From Aselliscus stoliczkanus (Eukaryota; Chordata; Mammalia; Chiroptera; Hipposideridae): DNA of 64,000 bases. The notes beneath the pieces are model-generated. The model did not search any database. It was not told where the DNA came from and saw nothing but the letters and a program-made list of their open reading frames with translations. Where the stretch lies: NCBI GenBank assembly GCA_033961575.1, contig CM066727.1:115742434-115806433 (forward strand), given 5' to 3'. Made by a program: the position numbers and the translations under genes. Below, piece by piece: positions 55,277 to 64,000 of this stretch. Position 1 is the stretch's first letter. Each line of letters opens with the position of its first letter.

Positions 55277-56721
55277 TATGTAGCAAAGAGTGGCATCACT
55301 GAATTTTAGGATTTGTGAATTTCAGCTTTACTAGGTAACGCTCTGTTGTTTTCTAAAACAAATGACTGTATTAGTTGATGTTTCCACCAGTGGAATATTA
55401 ATTGAAAATGGAAAGTTTTGGGCATTGTCTAATACAGTTTGTACAAAATGCTATACTATGTTTTTAATTTGCATTTCTCTGATTAATAATGAACATCTTT
55501 TCATAGGTGAATTAGCCATTTTTTTCCCTTCTGTGAATGCCTGTTTATGTTTTTGTTCATTTCTTTATTGAGTTGTTTGCTTTTTCCTACTAATTTTTAC
55601 AAGTTTTATTTGTTTTGGATACTAATCTGTTGTCTCTTAAGTATACCACAGTGTATAGCTTCCAGTTTATAGCATGCCTTTTCACTTTTTTCATAGGGTC
55701 TTCTGATAAACAGAAATTCTTTATTTTACTATAGTCAAATTTTTCAGTCCCTTTTCTTTGTTAGGTTTTACTTTTTATGTATTATTTAACAAATGCATAT
55801 CCCACAGGCATCTTTATATCCCTGGTAATAGGGCAGTGCTTGTCACAGCATACTAGTCACTCATGACTTGTTGGATGAATTTGTGAATGATTAAAGACGA
55901 GTGCCTATATTTATTTCTGAAAGTTTTTCTTTTTATATTTAAGCCCTTAATATATCTGGAATGTATATTTGTGTATGGTGTGAGGTAGGGCTCTTGATTT
56001 CTTTCCCCCGCAAATACATATCAGTCGTCTTAGCTCCATTGATTGGCTAGCACCCCTTTCCCCACTAATGTGTAATGCCACTGGTGTCTTTTCCACTAAA
56101 CTATTTGTCCATCCTTGTGTCATGTTGTCTTAATTACTACAGCTTTGTAAGTCTTGACATCTAGTAGTGCAAATCCTCTCATCTTATGCTTTTTAAAGAA
56201 TGTTTTGGCTATTCTTGGCCCTTGGTTCTTTTGCATAAACTTTGGAATCAGTTTGTCCAGTTTAACTAAAAATCAATCAATCAATCAATCAATATATCAA
56301 TCAATTCCTTCCCCACCCCTCTCCCTCTCCCAAACCCTGTTGGTATTTTGATTGGCTTTGCACTGAATCTGTTGATCGGCTTGGGGAGAATTGCTATCTC
56401 TGTATTTCCATTCATGAATATAAACTCTATTCCAGTCATGTGTTTCTATTCATGGACATGGTATACGTCATGTACTGGACTCTCTTTAAGGTCTTTCTGT
56501 AAAGTTTTATAATGGTCTGCCTGAACATCTCACACATCTTTCATGTGGAGACTTTTGCTCTTCCATCCTTTGTACCACCATGATCTCCCCTCCGAGTTAA
56601 GCAGAACTCCTATGCACACAAGGATGGAGAAGGCTGGGGGCCACGGGCAGGCCAGCAGCCCTCCCAGCCACCCCCTCATCAGGTGTGGTGATGCTGAGGA
56701 CCATACTAGCAGGTTGTCAGG

Positions 56722-56901
56722 CACTTCCCTGGGTCACCCCGTTACCTCACCCACTTCCCTGGGTCACCCCGTTATATCACCCACTTCCCTCGGTCACCCC
56801 GTTATCTCACCCGCTTCCCTCGGTCACCCCGTTACCTCACCCACTTCCCTCAGTCACCCCGTTACCTCACCCGCTTCCCTCGGTCACCCCGTTACCTCAC
56901 C
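56722..56901. repeat. 30-bp minisatellite, six copies
   Basis: Six adjacent 30-bp units of the type CACTTCCCTSGGTCACCCCG + TTACCTCACC, each with 0-4 differences. Because 30 is a multiple of three, frames stay open and read as a ten-residue repeat. There is no start, splice or domain evidence that it is translated, and no spacer sequence, so it is not a CRISPR array. Confidence 0.95.
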
Positions 56902-56934
56902 CACTCTCTATAGCCCCTGAAGAGGAGATATGGC

Positions 56935-57070
56935 ACTGTTTACACTTTGCCTCAGAGAGATTGGAAGCTCTGAGAGGTTAGGGATTTTGCCTCAAATTAC
57001 TGAGCTGGAAAGTGACAGAGCTGGGATTTGAACCCGGGTTTGTCCAACCCCAAAGCCCATATTCTCTTAG
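56935..57070 (-). repeat. MIR relic
   Basis: GAGGTTAGGGATTTTGCCTC, GAGCTGGAAAGTGACAGAGC and TGGGATTTGAACCCGGGTTT are a clear antisense MIR core. Confidence 0.7.
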
Positions 57071-57089
57071 TGACCATTTCTGGGCAGTC

Positions 57090-57800
57090 GTCCTGCTCCA
57101 GCTCCTTCCCCTGCTGACTTCAGATGGTGCTTTTCTTGGATCCGTACTCCCAGTTTAGTGCAGTGTGGCCTGAGTCACGCATGTTTGTGTATGACTCACG
57201 TGACAGTTTGTGCCTTCCTCCCCCCAGTCCCTGCCTGGGTTAGGAGGTGACCACCTAGTGATGGTCAGGGACTTTCTCAGACCAGTGGACAGTCAGTCTT
57301 GCCGGAACTCTGAGGTTTCACAGACACTGCGAGAGGCACTGGTATCTGTGTGTCGATGAGGCGTCATCCCCCGAGGCCATGAGCAGGAGGAGGTGAGTGT
57401 TAGGGCCCTTTGTCTTACCACCTTTGCCTTGCTTGCTCATAATCCGTGCTCAGTAAATATGTGGTGATTATGGGCTGACTTGAACTGCACAGGAATGCTA
57501 GGTAAGAGGTCAGGGCCCTGGGCAGGCTAATAATGGGATGACCCTTGTAGGTCGTACCCTTTAAGTAATGGTTGGGGTGTATCTAAAGGAAAGGCTTCCT
57601 GCTATGGGGGACCCATGCTGACCTCCAACTGGAACATTCTGCTGGCCAAGCAGAACCTCTGTAGCCACCCATACTCATTGCCTTAGAAGGTAGCTCTGTG
57701 GCCATCTGTCCTTATTCCAGCTAGTGAGTGTCCCCCTACTCATGGCCACGTACTGCACTCTCCCCAAGAACTCTGGAAAATACCATCACCTCATCCCATT
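57090..57800. other. TSPAN9: TSPAN9 intron, unique
   Basis: No gene recognised. A GAGGAGGTGAGTG site near 57387 looks like a splice donor but nothing coding precedes it. Confidence 0.35.
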
Positions 57801-57825
57801 CGTTTCCACAGGTGCTGAGGACCCA

Positions 57826-58022
57826 TGGAGTTGGCTTCCCAGGAGAGGGTCTGGCTGGTCATGTGCCCCCGTGGCCAGCGGGGAGCAGAGCCTTGATTGA
57901 CAGGACAAGGCTGTCTGCACTGGGGAGGAGGAGAATTCCCCAAAGAGAAACTGGGGTGCTGATACCGAAAGAGAGAAGGACATAAATGGTAGATGTCTGC
58001 TGAAGTTTTGCCCTCTGAATGA
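57826..58022 (+). repeat. Copy 1 of a diverged ~200-bp duplicated sequence
   Basis: GAGTTGGCTTCCCAGGAGAG, AGCGGGGAGCAGAGCCTTGA, GAGAATTCCCCAAAGAGAAA and AATGGTAGATGTCTGCTG. A second copy lies at 59207-59404 in the same orientation. Either an old interspersed element present twice or a local duplication. Confidence 0.75.
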
Positions 58023-58029
58023 CCGTTGG

Positions 58030-58400
58030 TGCTCTGTGGTCTGGTTCTGGGAGGCCCTTGGTTTAGCTGTTGCCACTCAGCCACCCCCGATGATTGGTGA
58101 GGCCAGCCTGGTCAGTACAGAAACCCCCTAAAGAAACCTTACTTGGTCACATGGCAGGTTCAGTCCCTCATGCCCAAGCAGGGGCTCCATGTGGCCTGTG
58201 CTTTGTTCTCCTGCCTCCCGCTCATCCTCCCCCAGGGCAGGGAATGCCCTTCACAGACCTCAGGGTACAGGACCCCGTGGCCACAGAGTGGACAGGTTTG
58301 CCAGTCAGAGCCAGATGGGCTGGGGTCAGGAGGCAGTCAGTATGTGTCTGTCTCTGTGGAGATTTTGTGGGTAGCACAGAAGGCAGGGCAAGTTCTGGAA
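58030..58400. other. TSPAN9: TSPAN9 intron, unique
   Basis: No feature recognised. Confidence 0.35.
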
Positions 58401-58403
58401 GGC

Positions 58404-58425
58404 TTTTTTTTTTTTTTTTTTTTTT
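58404..58425. repeat. Poly-T run
   Basis: A run of about 22 T bases followed by AAATTT. There is no SINE or L1 body next to it, so it is an isolated homopolymer or the tail of something no longer recognisable. Confidence 0.9.
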
Positions 58426-58517
58426 AAATTTCCTTACCTTCCATTGGTCTGGTTCTGCACTTGCACCTTCCCCTTGGGTACCCAAATTGTAAGTTCTTAG
58501 AGTTCCACACTCCACAC

Positions 58518-58710
58518 ATGCATACTTATGTATATTTATATATATGTGTGTACATATGTGTGTAAACATACATACAGTATTTACAAATAAATAACGCGTG
58601 TATATGTGTATGTATATATGTATGAATATATAAACCTTTCAAACACATTAATAGTCCAAGTATGTGTGTATATATTTATATTATATATGAATATGTATAT
58701 TTGGCTAGAC
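58518..58710. repeat. TA/TG-rich low-complexity tract
   Basis: Irregular repeats of TATATATG, TGTGTACATA and ACATACATACA with short interruptions; a decayed microsatellite. Confidence 0.8.
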
Positions 58711-58714
58711 TCCC

Positions 58715-59200
58715 TCCCAGCGTGTGTGACCTTTGGTATAAGCTGGCATCCTCATTTTAAGCATCCCGTTTCCTAGATGGATTCTGGATAAGCTAGGTCT
58801 CTTCGATTGCAAGCAGCACATACCAGCCATGGCTAACTTAGGAGCACAGATGTGTATCTACCTCTTTATCTCTATCTATGGACAAAGCTCAGCAGTGCTG
58901 TTTGGCATGCGGGAGGCCCATCCCTTTAGCAGACATCACTTGTTTTTGCTGGCCCAGCTTTCTTTTCCCTTCTTCTCGGTCTGTGCACTCTTGTTTTTCT
59001 GTCTGTGGGGATCTCTCAGTATCTATGAAGGGTACAAGATTAGCTTAGAGGCTAGAAAAGAAAGCTGAGCAACCGGCCACAGCAGAGACAGGAGCCAGGC
59101 CGCTCTGGGGATCCAGGCGTCAGGGGCTAATGACGAGTTTGGTCATGTTGACTTTCTCAGGATGCATGATCTCCTGTTGTTTTGGCCCTTGGTTCTCACA
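58715..59200. other. TSPAN9: TSPAN9 intron, unique
   Basis: No feature recognised; pyrimidine-rich at 58960-59000. Confidence 0.35.
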
Positions 59201-59206
59201 CAGTTC

Positions 59207-59404
59207 AAGAGTTGGCTTCCCAGGAGAGGGTCTGGCTGGTCACATGCCACCCATGGCCAGCGGGGAGCAGAGCCTTGATTGATGGGACAAGGCTATATGT
59301 ACTGGAGAAGAGAATTCCCCAAAGAAAAACAAGGGTGCTGATACTGAAAGGGGGAAGGGCATAAACGGTAGATGTCCGCTGGAGCATTTTGCCCCCAAAT
59401 GCCA
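59207..59404 (+). repeat. Copy 2 of a diverged ~200-bp duplicated sequence
   Basis: It aligns with 57826-58022 over its full length with roughly 80-85% identity by eye and small indels. Similarity fades just outside both copies. Confidence 0.75.
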
Positions 59405-60420
59405 GATGCTGGGGCTGAAATTTGTTCATGTCCTGAGACAAATCCTCCCTACCTCCTGGCCAGGACCCCTTTAATGTTGGCATTTTGGGTAGTCCCTGGC
59501 AGGTGTTAGAGACTGCCAGGTAGAAGGTAACACCCTGAAGTCTGGAGAATGTGGGGGCTATGGCTTGGGCCGGCAGACTCGGGGTATCCACTTGCAGGGG
59601 AATCTAAGGAGATGGCAGTCACTGGCAGGAAGGGTCCCGGACTTCTGTGCTCCCTGCAGTGAGCAGCAGCCCCCAGTGTGTCTCTGGGAGGATGTGTTTG
59701 CTCCGAGGCCTGACCGTGCCCCCCACCCACTCAAGGAGTCTCCTCCCACCTGTGGGCAAGAGTTCCTCGGACCCAGATCAGAATGACAGCTTGTCAGGCC
59801 GATGAGCCTGGGACCTGGGCAAGAACTGTGTGATGTCTGAGCCATTTAGGACACCCATCCTGACTGGTCCTCAGGGGCTCCGGGGCTTGGTGGGGGAGGA
59901 GGTTGGGGGCCCCTCAGGAGGGGGGAGGGGGGAACACTGGTGCAATCAGAAGAGCTGAGCGCACAAGGTGCTTGATTTGTTACCATTTATGGCAGCCAAA
60001 GAGAAGTGTGCCCCCCTTGTCTCTCCTCCTCTTGAGCCCCCCTTCCTCTGCCCCTATCTCAGCCTGCCTGCTGGGAGGAGGGAAGTCTGTGTGAAAAGTG
60101 CATGTTTCACAGAAAGCCACTCTGCTCTGTGGAGGGCTGTGGTCTGCACCAGGAGCTGTGGGAGGAAGATTGACAGGCTTCTCGGCAGTGCTGCTTCTCC
60201 CTTCCCTCTTGCATGGGGCTCCTCACACCCTGTTGGGGATGGGTGGGACACTGTGGGCTGGAAAGCCCCTCCAGTAGCCTGCAGAATCCACGCATGCCCA
60301 GCCACATAGCCTACGTTCTCCCCCATGTAGCCTAACATCCCCCAGCCCCATTCTAGAAGTGCATTTGTCACACTTTTCATGTAAGATATACACTAATTAG
60401 CTCTCAGTTATGCCTGGGAT
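59405..60420. other. TSPAN9: TSPAN9 intron, unique
   Basis: A G-rich patch lies at 59889-59933 (GGTGGGGGAGGAGGTTGGGG and similar). No gene recognised. Confidence 0.35.
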
Positions 60421-60424
60421 CTGA

Positions 60425-60600
60425 GTGATGGAGTGGGAAAGAGCAGGGAATGGGTCACAGAGACCTGAGTTCTAGTCCCCGCTGTGTCACTAACTTGCTG
60501 TGGGACCCTGAGCAAGTTATTCCTTCCCCTCTCTGGACCTAAGTAGACCAAGACCAGCTTGTCCCTTTGGGCTCTCACATCCTGTGATTTCATACAGTTC
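60425..60600 (+). repeat. MIR relic
   Basis: ACAGAGACCTGAGTTCTAGT, TGTGTCACTAACTTGCTGTG and CTGAGCAAGTTATTCCTTCC form a clear plus-strand MIR. Confidence 0.7.
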
Positions 60601-60689
60601 TTTTGTTCTCTTTGTGCTTTGAAAGAGATAGTGATCTTTGAGGTACTTTATCTTCCTCACAGTAGCCTCCGTAGAGTGAGGGGCCGCGA

Positions 60690-60745
60690 TGATTCCTTTA
60701 TGTCTCATAAGTGGGGAAACTGAGGCCCAGAGTGAGGGAGGACCC
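60690..60745 (-). repeat. MIR core scrap
   Basis: AAGTGGGGAAACTGAGGCCC is an antisense MIR core piece. Confidence 0.5.
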
Positions 60746-60749
60746 ATTG

Positions 60750-61728
60750 GGCAGGGCTGGGTGTGTCCTCAGTGTGCCAGAACTTGCTGCCTGAACCTCA
60801 CGATCCTTGTCTGCCTGGAGGCTCCTAGCCTTGGGGGCAGTAGGTCCTCTGTGGCGGGTCTGGGTGCAGGCCCAGCAGCTCCTGGGGTCACGGCTGGTGC
60901 TCCCTGGTGGGCCTTGACTCCGCAGACCTCGGGTTCCGTGCTCAGTGACAGGGAGAGCATCTTCCCTAGCACCCCATTTCCCACGTCAGGGCAGGAAAAG
61001 ATGGAGTCTCTCTCGTCTGGCACTCAGCCTCTCAGAGAGCTGGTGTCGCCTGCCCCCTCCTCCGCCTGGGAGGGCTGTCACCCTGAAGCAGGTAATGAGG
61101 GGGCGGGCTGCTTTATTAAGCACTCACACTGGGGGGAGGGGCCAGCTCCTGTTTGACACATACAACTGTCCTAGCTCCCTTTCTATGGTTAGAAGCCTTA
61201 ATTGCGATTGTTCCAGTTCCGCCCTCCAGCATTCATCATTAGCAAGGGCTTTCTTTTTGCTTCCTGCTTTCCTCAAGCCCCCTAAACAGTGTTTTTGCCG
61301 TTCCCTGGCACCACTCTGCCTCCCACTTCTGTCTGGGGCAGCCTGAGCCACCCACCTCCCTCATCCCCTGGTACTCCCAGCTTCTGCCTTTTGAGAAAAC
61401 AGACAGACAAACAGCTTCCCCCAAGCCCCACAAAACCCATGGCTCCGAGCTGGGGGTGTTTCCCCCTTCACTGGGCTGCTTCATTGTGAGTTCAGGAACC
61501 TGTCCTGCCCTCTCCATGAGGGCACGAGGATCAGCCTCGGGTGGGTGGCGTCACGGGAGAGCGCGCACGCATTTAGGCGGTGGTTTTTCGTTCAGGGCTC
61601 TCTGGCGTCGCTGGCTGCGCCTCCTTTCCTCTCAGAGCCCCTGCCTCTGTCCTTGTTCTGACTTTGTCAGAAGGACCATGGGGGCGTGTGAGCTCCCTCA
61701 CAGCTCCGCCTTGGCCTCCCTGTGAGGA
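60750..61728. other. TSPAN9: TSPAN9 intron, unique
   Basis: A small CpG-containing patch lies at 61540-61620 (GCGTCACGGGAGAGCGCGCA). No gene recognised. Confidence 0.35.
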
Positions 61729-61850
61729 ACTTTGACGTCAGTTTCTCATCTGTAAAGTGGGAGTAAACCTTAATACTTACCTGGCCCCTTGTCAGGAGGA
61801 TGCATTGAGATGGTGTTCATGGAAGTTCTCTGAAGCCTGTAATAGGGGAA
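61729..61850 (+). repeat. MIR 3' half carrying a CRE-like site
   Basis: The MIR phrase for CCTCAGTTTCTCATCTGTAA is preceded by TTTGACGT, giving a palindromic TGACGTCA at 61733-61740, the consensus site for CREB/ATF proteins. Whether it is bound is unknown. Confidence 0.6.
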
Positions 61851-61854
61851 CCTA

Positions 61855-64000
61855 ATATCAAGTGGGATTACAATCCCGTTTTTCCTTCTTTGACTTCCTA
61901 TTGTTTCCTGTGTCTGTCTGTTTCTAATCCCACCTTTCTGTCTTCCCGTTTCTGAGTGGGCCATAAAGCTGCACACAGTTGGTTCCCTGAGATATTATTT
62001 CTCCACGCAGGCAGCCACCGTGTGTGACTAAGTATGTGATTGTGGTTCCTGCAGGCTGCCTGCCAAGGCACCTCGCAGTGGTTGACACCTTGGCAAACCC
62101 CACTCGTGACTGTCTAGGAAGTGTGGTGGTGGGAGGTGACCCTCCTTTAACTCCCGCGGCCCCTCCCAACATTCCTGCGGCTCCGTACTGGGTCACGGGG
62201 AGAAAGAGGGTTGGCCCGGTAGGAGCTCCCAATGCCACTGCAGATTCATGCTGGCCCCATTTTCCTAGTCGCTGACCCATCTGACCCATCATCTACCTGT
62301 CCATCACCCTGCCCTTCCTCACACAGCTCTGGCCTGCCTCCCAGAATCCCTTGCTGGGAGTACCCTCCTGGGCAGGCCCTCCTTCACCGGCCTGGGGCTG
62401 GTGTCCAAGCCTGTGAGTCTGGCACTTTGATTGACGGGAGTTTGAGCAAATTTCTTGCTTGGGTTTGTTTGCCCTGTGGGGACGGTTGAGCCAAGCTGAT
62501 CATCGTCTGACGGATAAAGCCGACTGGTTTCTGCTCTAACCTGGAGACGTGGAAGTAGGTTTTGGGGACAGGGCCCTGAGCAGAGCTCTCACACTTGCCC
62601 ACATCACTGGGTCCACACTGAGGACGTTTAGACGTCTTCTTCCCCCAGACGTTAAACCCACCCTGGCACTCAGACTGTTTTGGTGAGTCTGTCTGGAGAC
62701 AGGCTGGTCAGCAGGAGCCGGGGCGCTTTTCCAGCTTCAGCCATCCCTGTGACCAGTATTTCAAACCGTCTCTAAGCGTCTCAGAGTGGTTTACCAGAAG
62801 GTCAGCAGCCTTGTTTTGCTTTTAGGGAGACTGAGGTGTAGAGAGGGAAGGTGTTATGTTGAGGGTCCGGGTCACACGGGGAATGGATATAGCCCGCGTG
62901 GCTTTAGTGGGCCCACTGGAACCGAGAGTGCCCCAGTGGACATGGACCCATTTGTATTAGATGTGGTCAGGAGGTGGCCTGGCTGCCAGGCTCTGGGGAT
63001 CCCTAAGGGTTTAGCTGGTGCCCTTTTCCTGTTTCCCAAGGAAGTCTGTGCTGGGCCAGTTTCTCCACAGAGCTGCAGGCATACATCCTGAGAAAACAGC
63101 AAACCTTCTTTGCCAAGGCTCTGACCTCCAGCCTTTCCACACAGACAGCCCCTTGCTTCAGTGGACTCTGAGGGACCTTCTGGGCCCACAGACAGTTCCC
63201 TGGGCCCTTGTGAAACTCCAGGCCAGGCCAGGCCCCCAAGGGCTCACTGTCCTGGGGGAGTCTGGGCTGCCAGAATGGGCCTCTGAACCATTGTTGGAGG
63301 AATGGCTGGGAGAAAGAGGGAGTCAGGCGGAGAGCTGAGACACCTCTCAGAGGGCATCCTGCTGCCTTGCTGTTTAATTTCCTGGAGTTATTTTTCCTTG
63401 TCTTCCTCTTTCTGTGTTTGGTGTTCCAAAACTTCTCTTCTCGCCTGTCTCCCATTTGGATTCTCTCCCCCTCCCTTTGTTTAGGAGATAACTGGGAGAT
63501 GAGCCTTCCGCAGCACCCCTGGCCTTGAGGCCCTGGTCTTGAATGTGGGGACTTAGGTGTGGAGGCAGACTTGGGCTCCTTGATGCAGGTGCCCAGACTT
63601 GGCTTGAGTTGGATTTAGATTGTGCATTCTAGGTGATGGAGAAGGAAGCTGGGGAGTGGGAACAAACCCCCCCCATGCCTGGTCCCCTGTTTTTCTGATG
63701 TCTGTCTCTCCATGTCACTGAGGCAGCAGTGGGGGGCCCTGGGTGGGCGAATGGCCTGGTCTTTGAGAAGAGGGAGGGGTGAGTGTCACTCCAGACCGCA
63801 CACTTGTGCAGACTCATTTCTCCCCTTTTCACTTGCTCTAGGAAAGTGGGAGACACTTTTCCTTTGGGAGGGGGAGAAGAACATCAGAACACACAGAGGC
63901 TACCTTCCTCCAGCTGCAGCTGTCTCTTGCCAGCAGGCCGTGCCACCCTGCATCCCTGTCCCCTGCATCTAATCACCCACCCCTTCCTCTCCCAGGGCTG
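61855..64000. other. TSPAN9: TSPAN9 intron, right end of the window, mostly unique
   Basis: A MIR-like scrap GGGAGACTGAGGTGTAGAGA lies near 62825. No exon recognised up to the window end; the intron is expected to continue. Confidence 0.4.

Larger units (their letters stand above)
54390..56530 (-). mobile_element. Old LINE-1 3' part, interrupted by a SINE and a hAT scrap
   Basis: Antisense L1 text runs through the block: ACATAATGAACATGTATCCA, CCACATCATTTCACTTGCCT, AATTTGCATTTCTCTGATTA, CTTTTTATATTTAAGCCCTT, GTCTTAATTACTACAGCTTT, GGTATTTTGATTGGCTTTGC. It is interrupted by a short SINE (54603-54745) and probably by a MER5-like scrap (about 55150-55276). An (AATC)n tract is at 56270-56305. No intact frame remains. 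Confidence 0.75.

Noticed and set aside
56543..56981. Ten-residue repeat protein, or CRISPR-like array
   Set aside because: It is a 30-bp minisatellite without spacers; the open frames follow from a unit length divisible by three.
58404..58425. A SINE or L1 next to the poly-T run
   Set aside because: The flanking sequence shows neither a SINE head nor an L1 tail, and no target duplication.
47197..64000. Second coding exon of TSPAN9
   Set aside because: I looked for a segment encoding LCGCGLLGVGIW and the following membrane segment and found none; the intron is expected to be long.

Overview
The window is mammalian nuclear DNA, most likely from a bat of the horseshoe-bat side of the order (Rhinolophidae, Hipposideridae and relatives). 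The mammal assignment rests on MIR, L2, L1, MLT1, MER5 and Tigger-type repeats plus one recognisable vertebrate gene. The bat assignment rests on about nine copies of a tRNA-derived SINE that I recognise as Rhin-1-like (head with a GAGTGGC / TTGGTTAAGAGCT A-box region, tail ending AATTCCCCAATAAAATCTT plus poly-A). Young-looking mariner-type elements fit the same view. The species was not checked against a database.

Only one protein-coding exon can be supported firmly: the first coding exon of TSPAN9 (tetraspanin-9) on the + strand. The exon is 47117-47196, its ATG is at 47134, and it ends in a GTAAGT donor. It encodes the N-terminal tail and the start of membrane segment 1. The following coding exon is not in the window, so 47197-64000 is intron. 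The 47 kb to the left is most simply read as the long 5' intron region of the same gene, interrupted by a CpG island (about 45.58-47.08 kb) that directly abuts the coding exon.

Layout. 1-7 kb: SINE dimers and a stack of insertions (old L1, MLT1 LTR, SINE). 7-13 kb: mostly unique sequence with an L1 tail. 13-18.3 kb: dense transposons (three SINEs, a hAT element, an internally deleted mariner, a palindromic MITE). 18.3-38 kb: mostly unique sequence with MIR/L2/MER5 relics, a Tc1/mariner relic and microsatellites. 38-41 kb: a Tigger-like element split by a SINE, and an L1 tail inside an older repeat. 41-45.5 kb: unique sequence with GA and TTTG microsatellites. 45.5-47.2 kb: CpG island and TSPAN9 exon. 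47.2-64 kb: intron with an L1/SINE block, a 30-bp minisatellite and a diverged 200-bp duplication.

The observation most worth following is that the reading frame of the TSPAN9 exon stays open leftward through its own splice acceptor into the CpG island, to an ATG at 46861 in a strong Kozak context. The added 91 codons show codon-position GC skew typical of coding sequence. A transcript starting in the island could therefore encode a TSPAN9 with a long Ser/Asp-rich cytosolic N-terminus. I saw no CRISPR array, rRNA, functional tRNA, bacterial-type operon or intact mobile-element gene.
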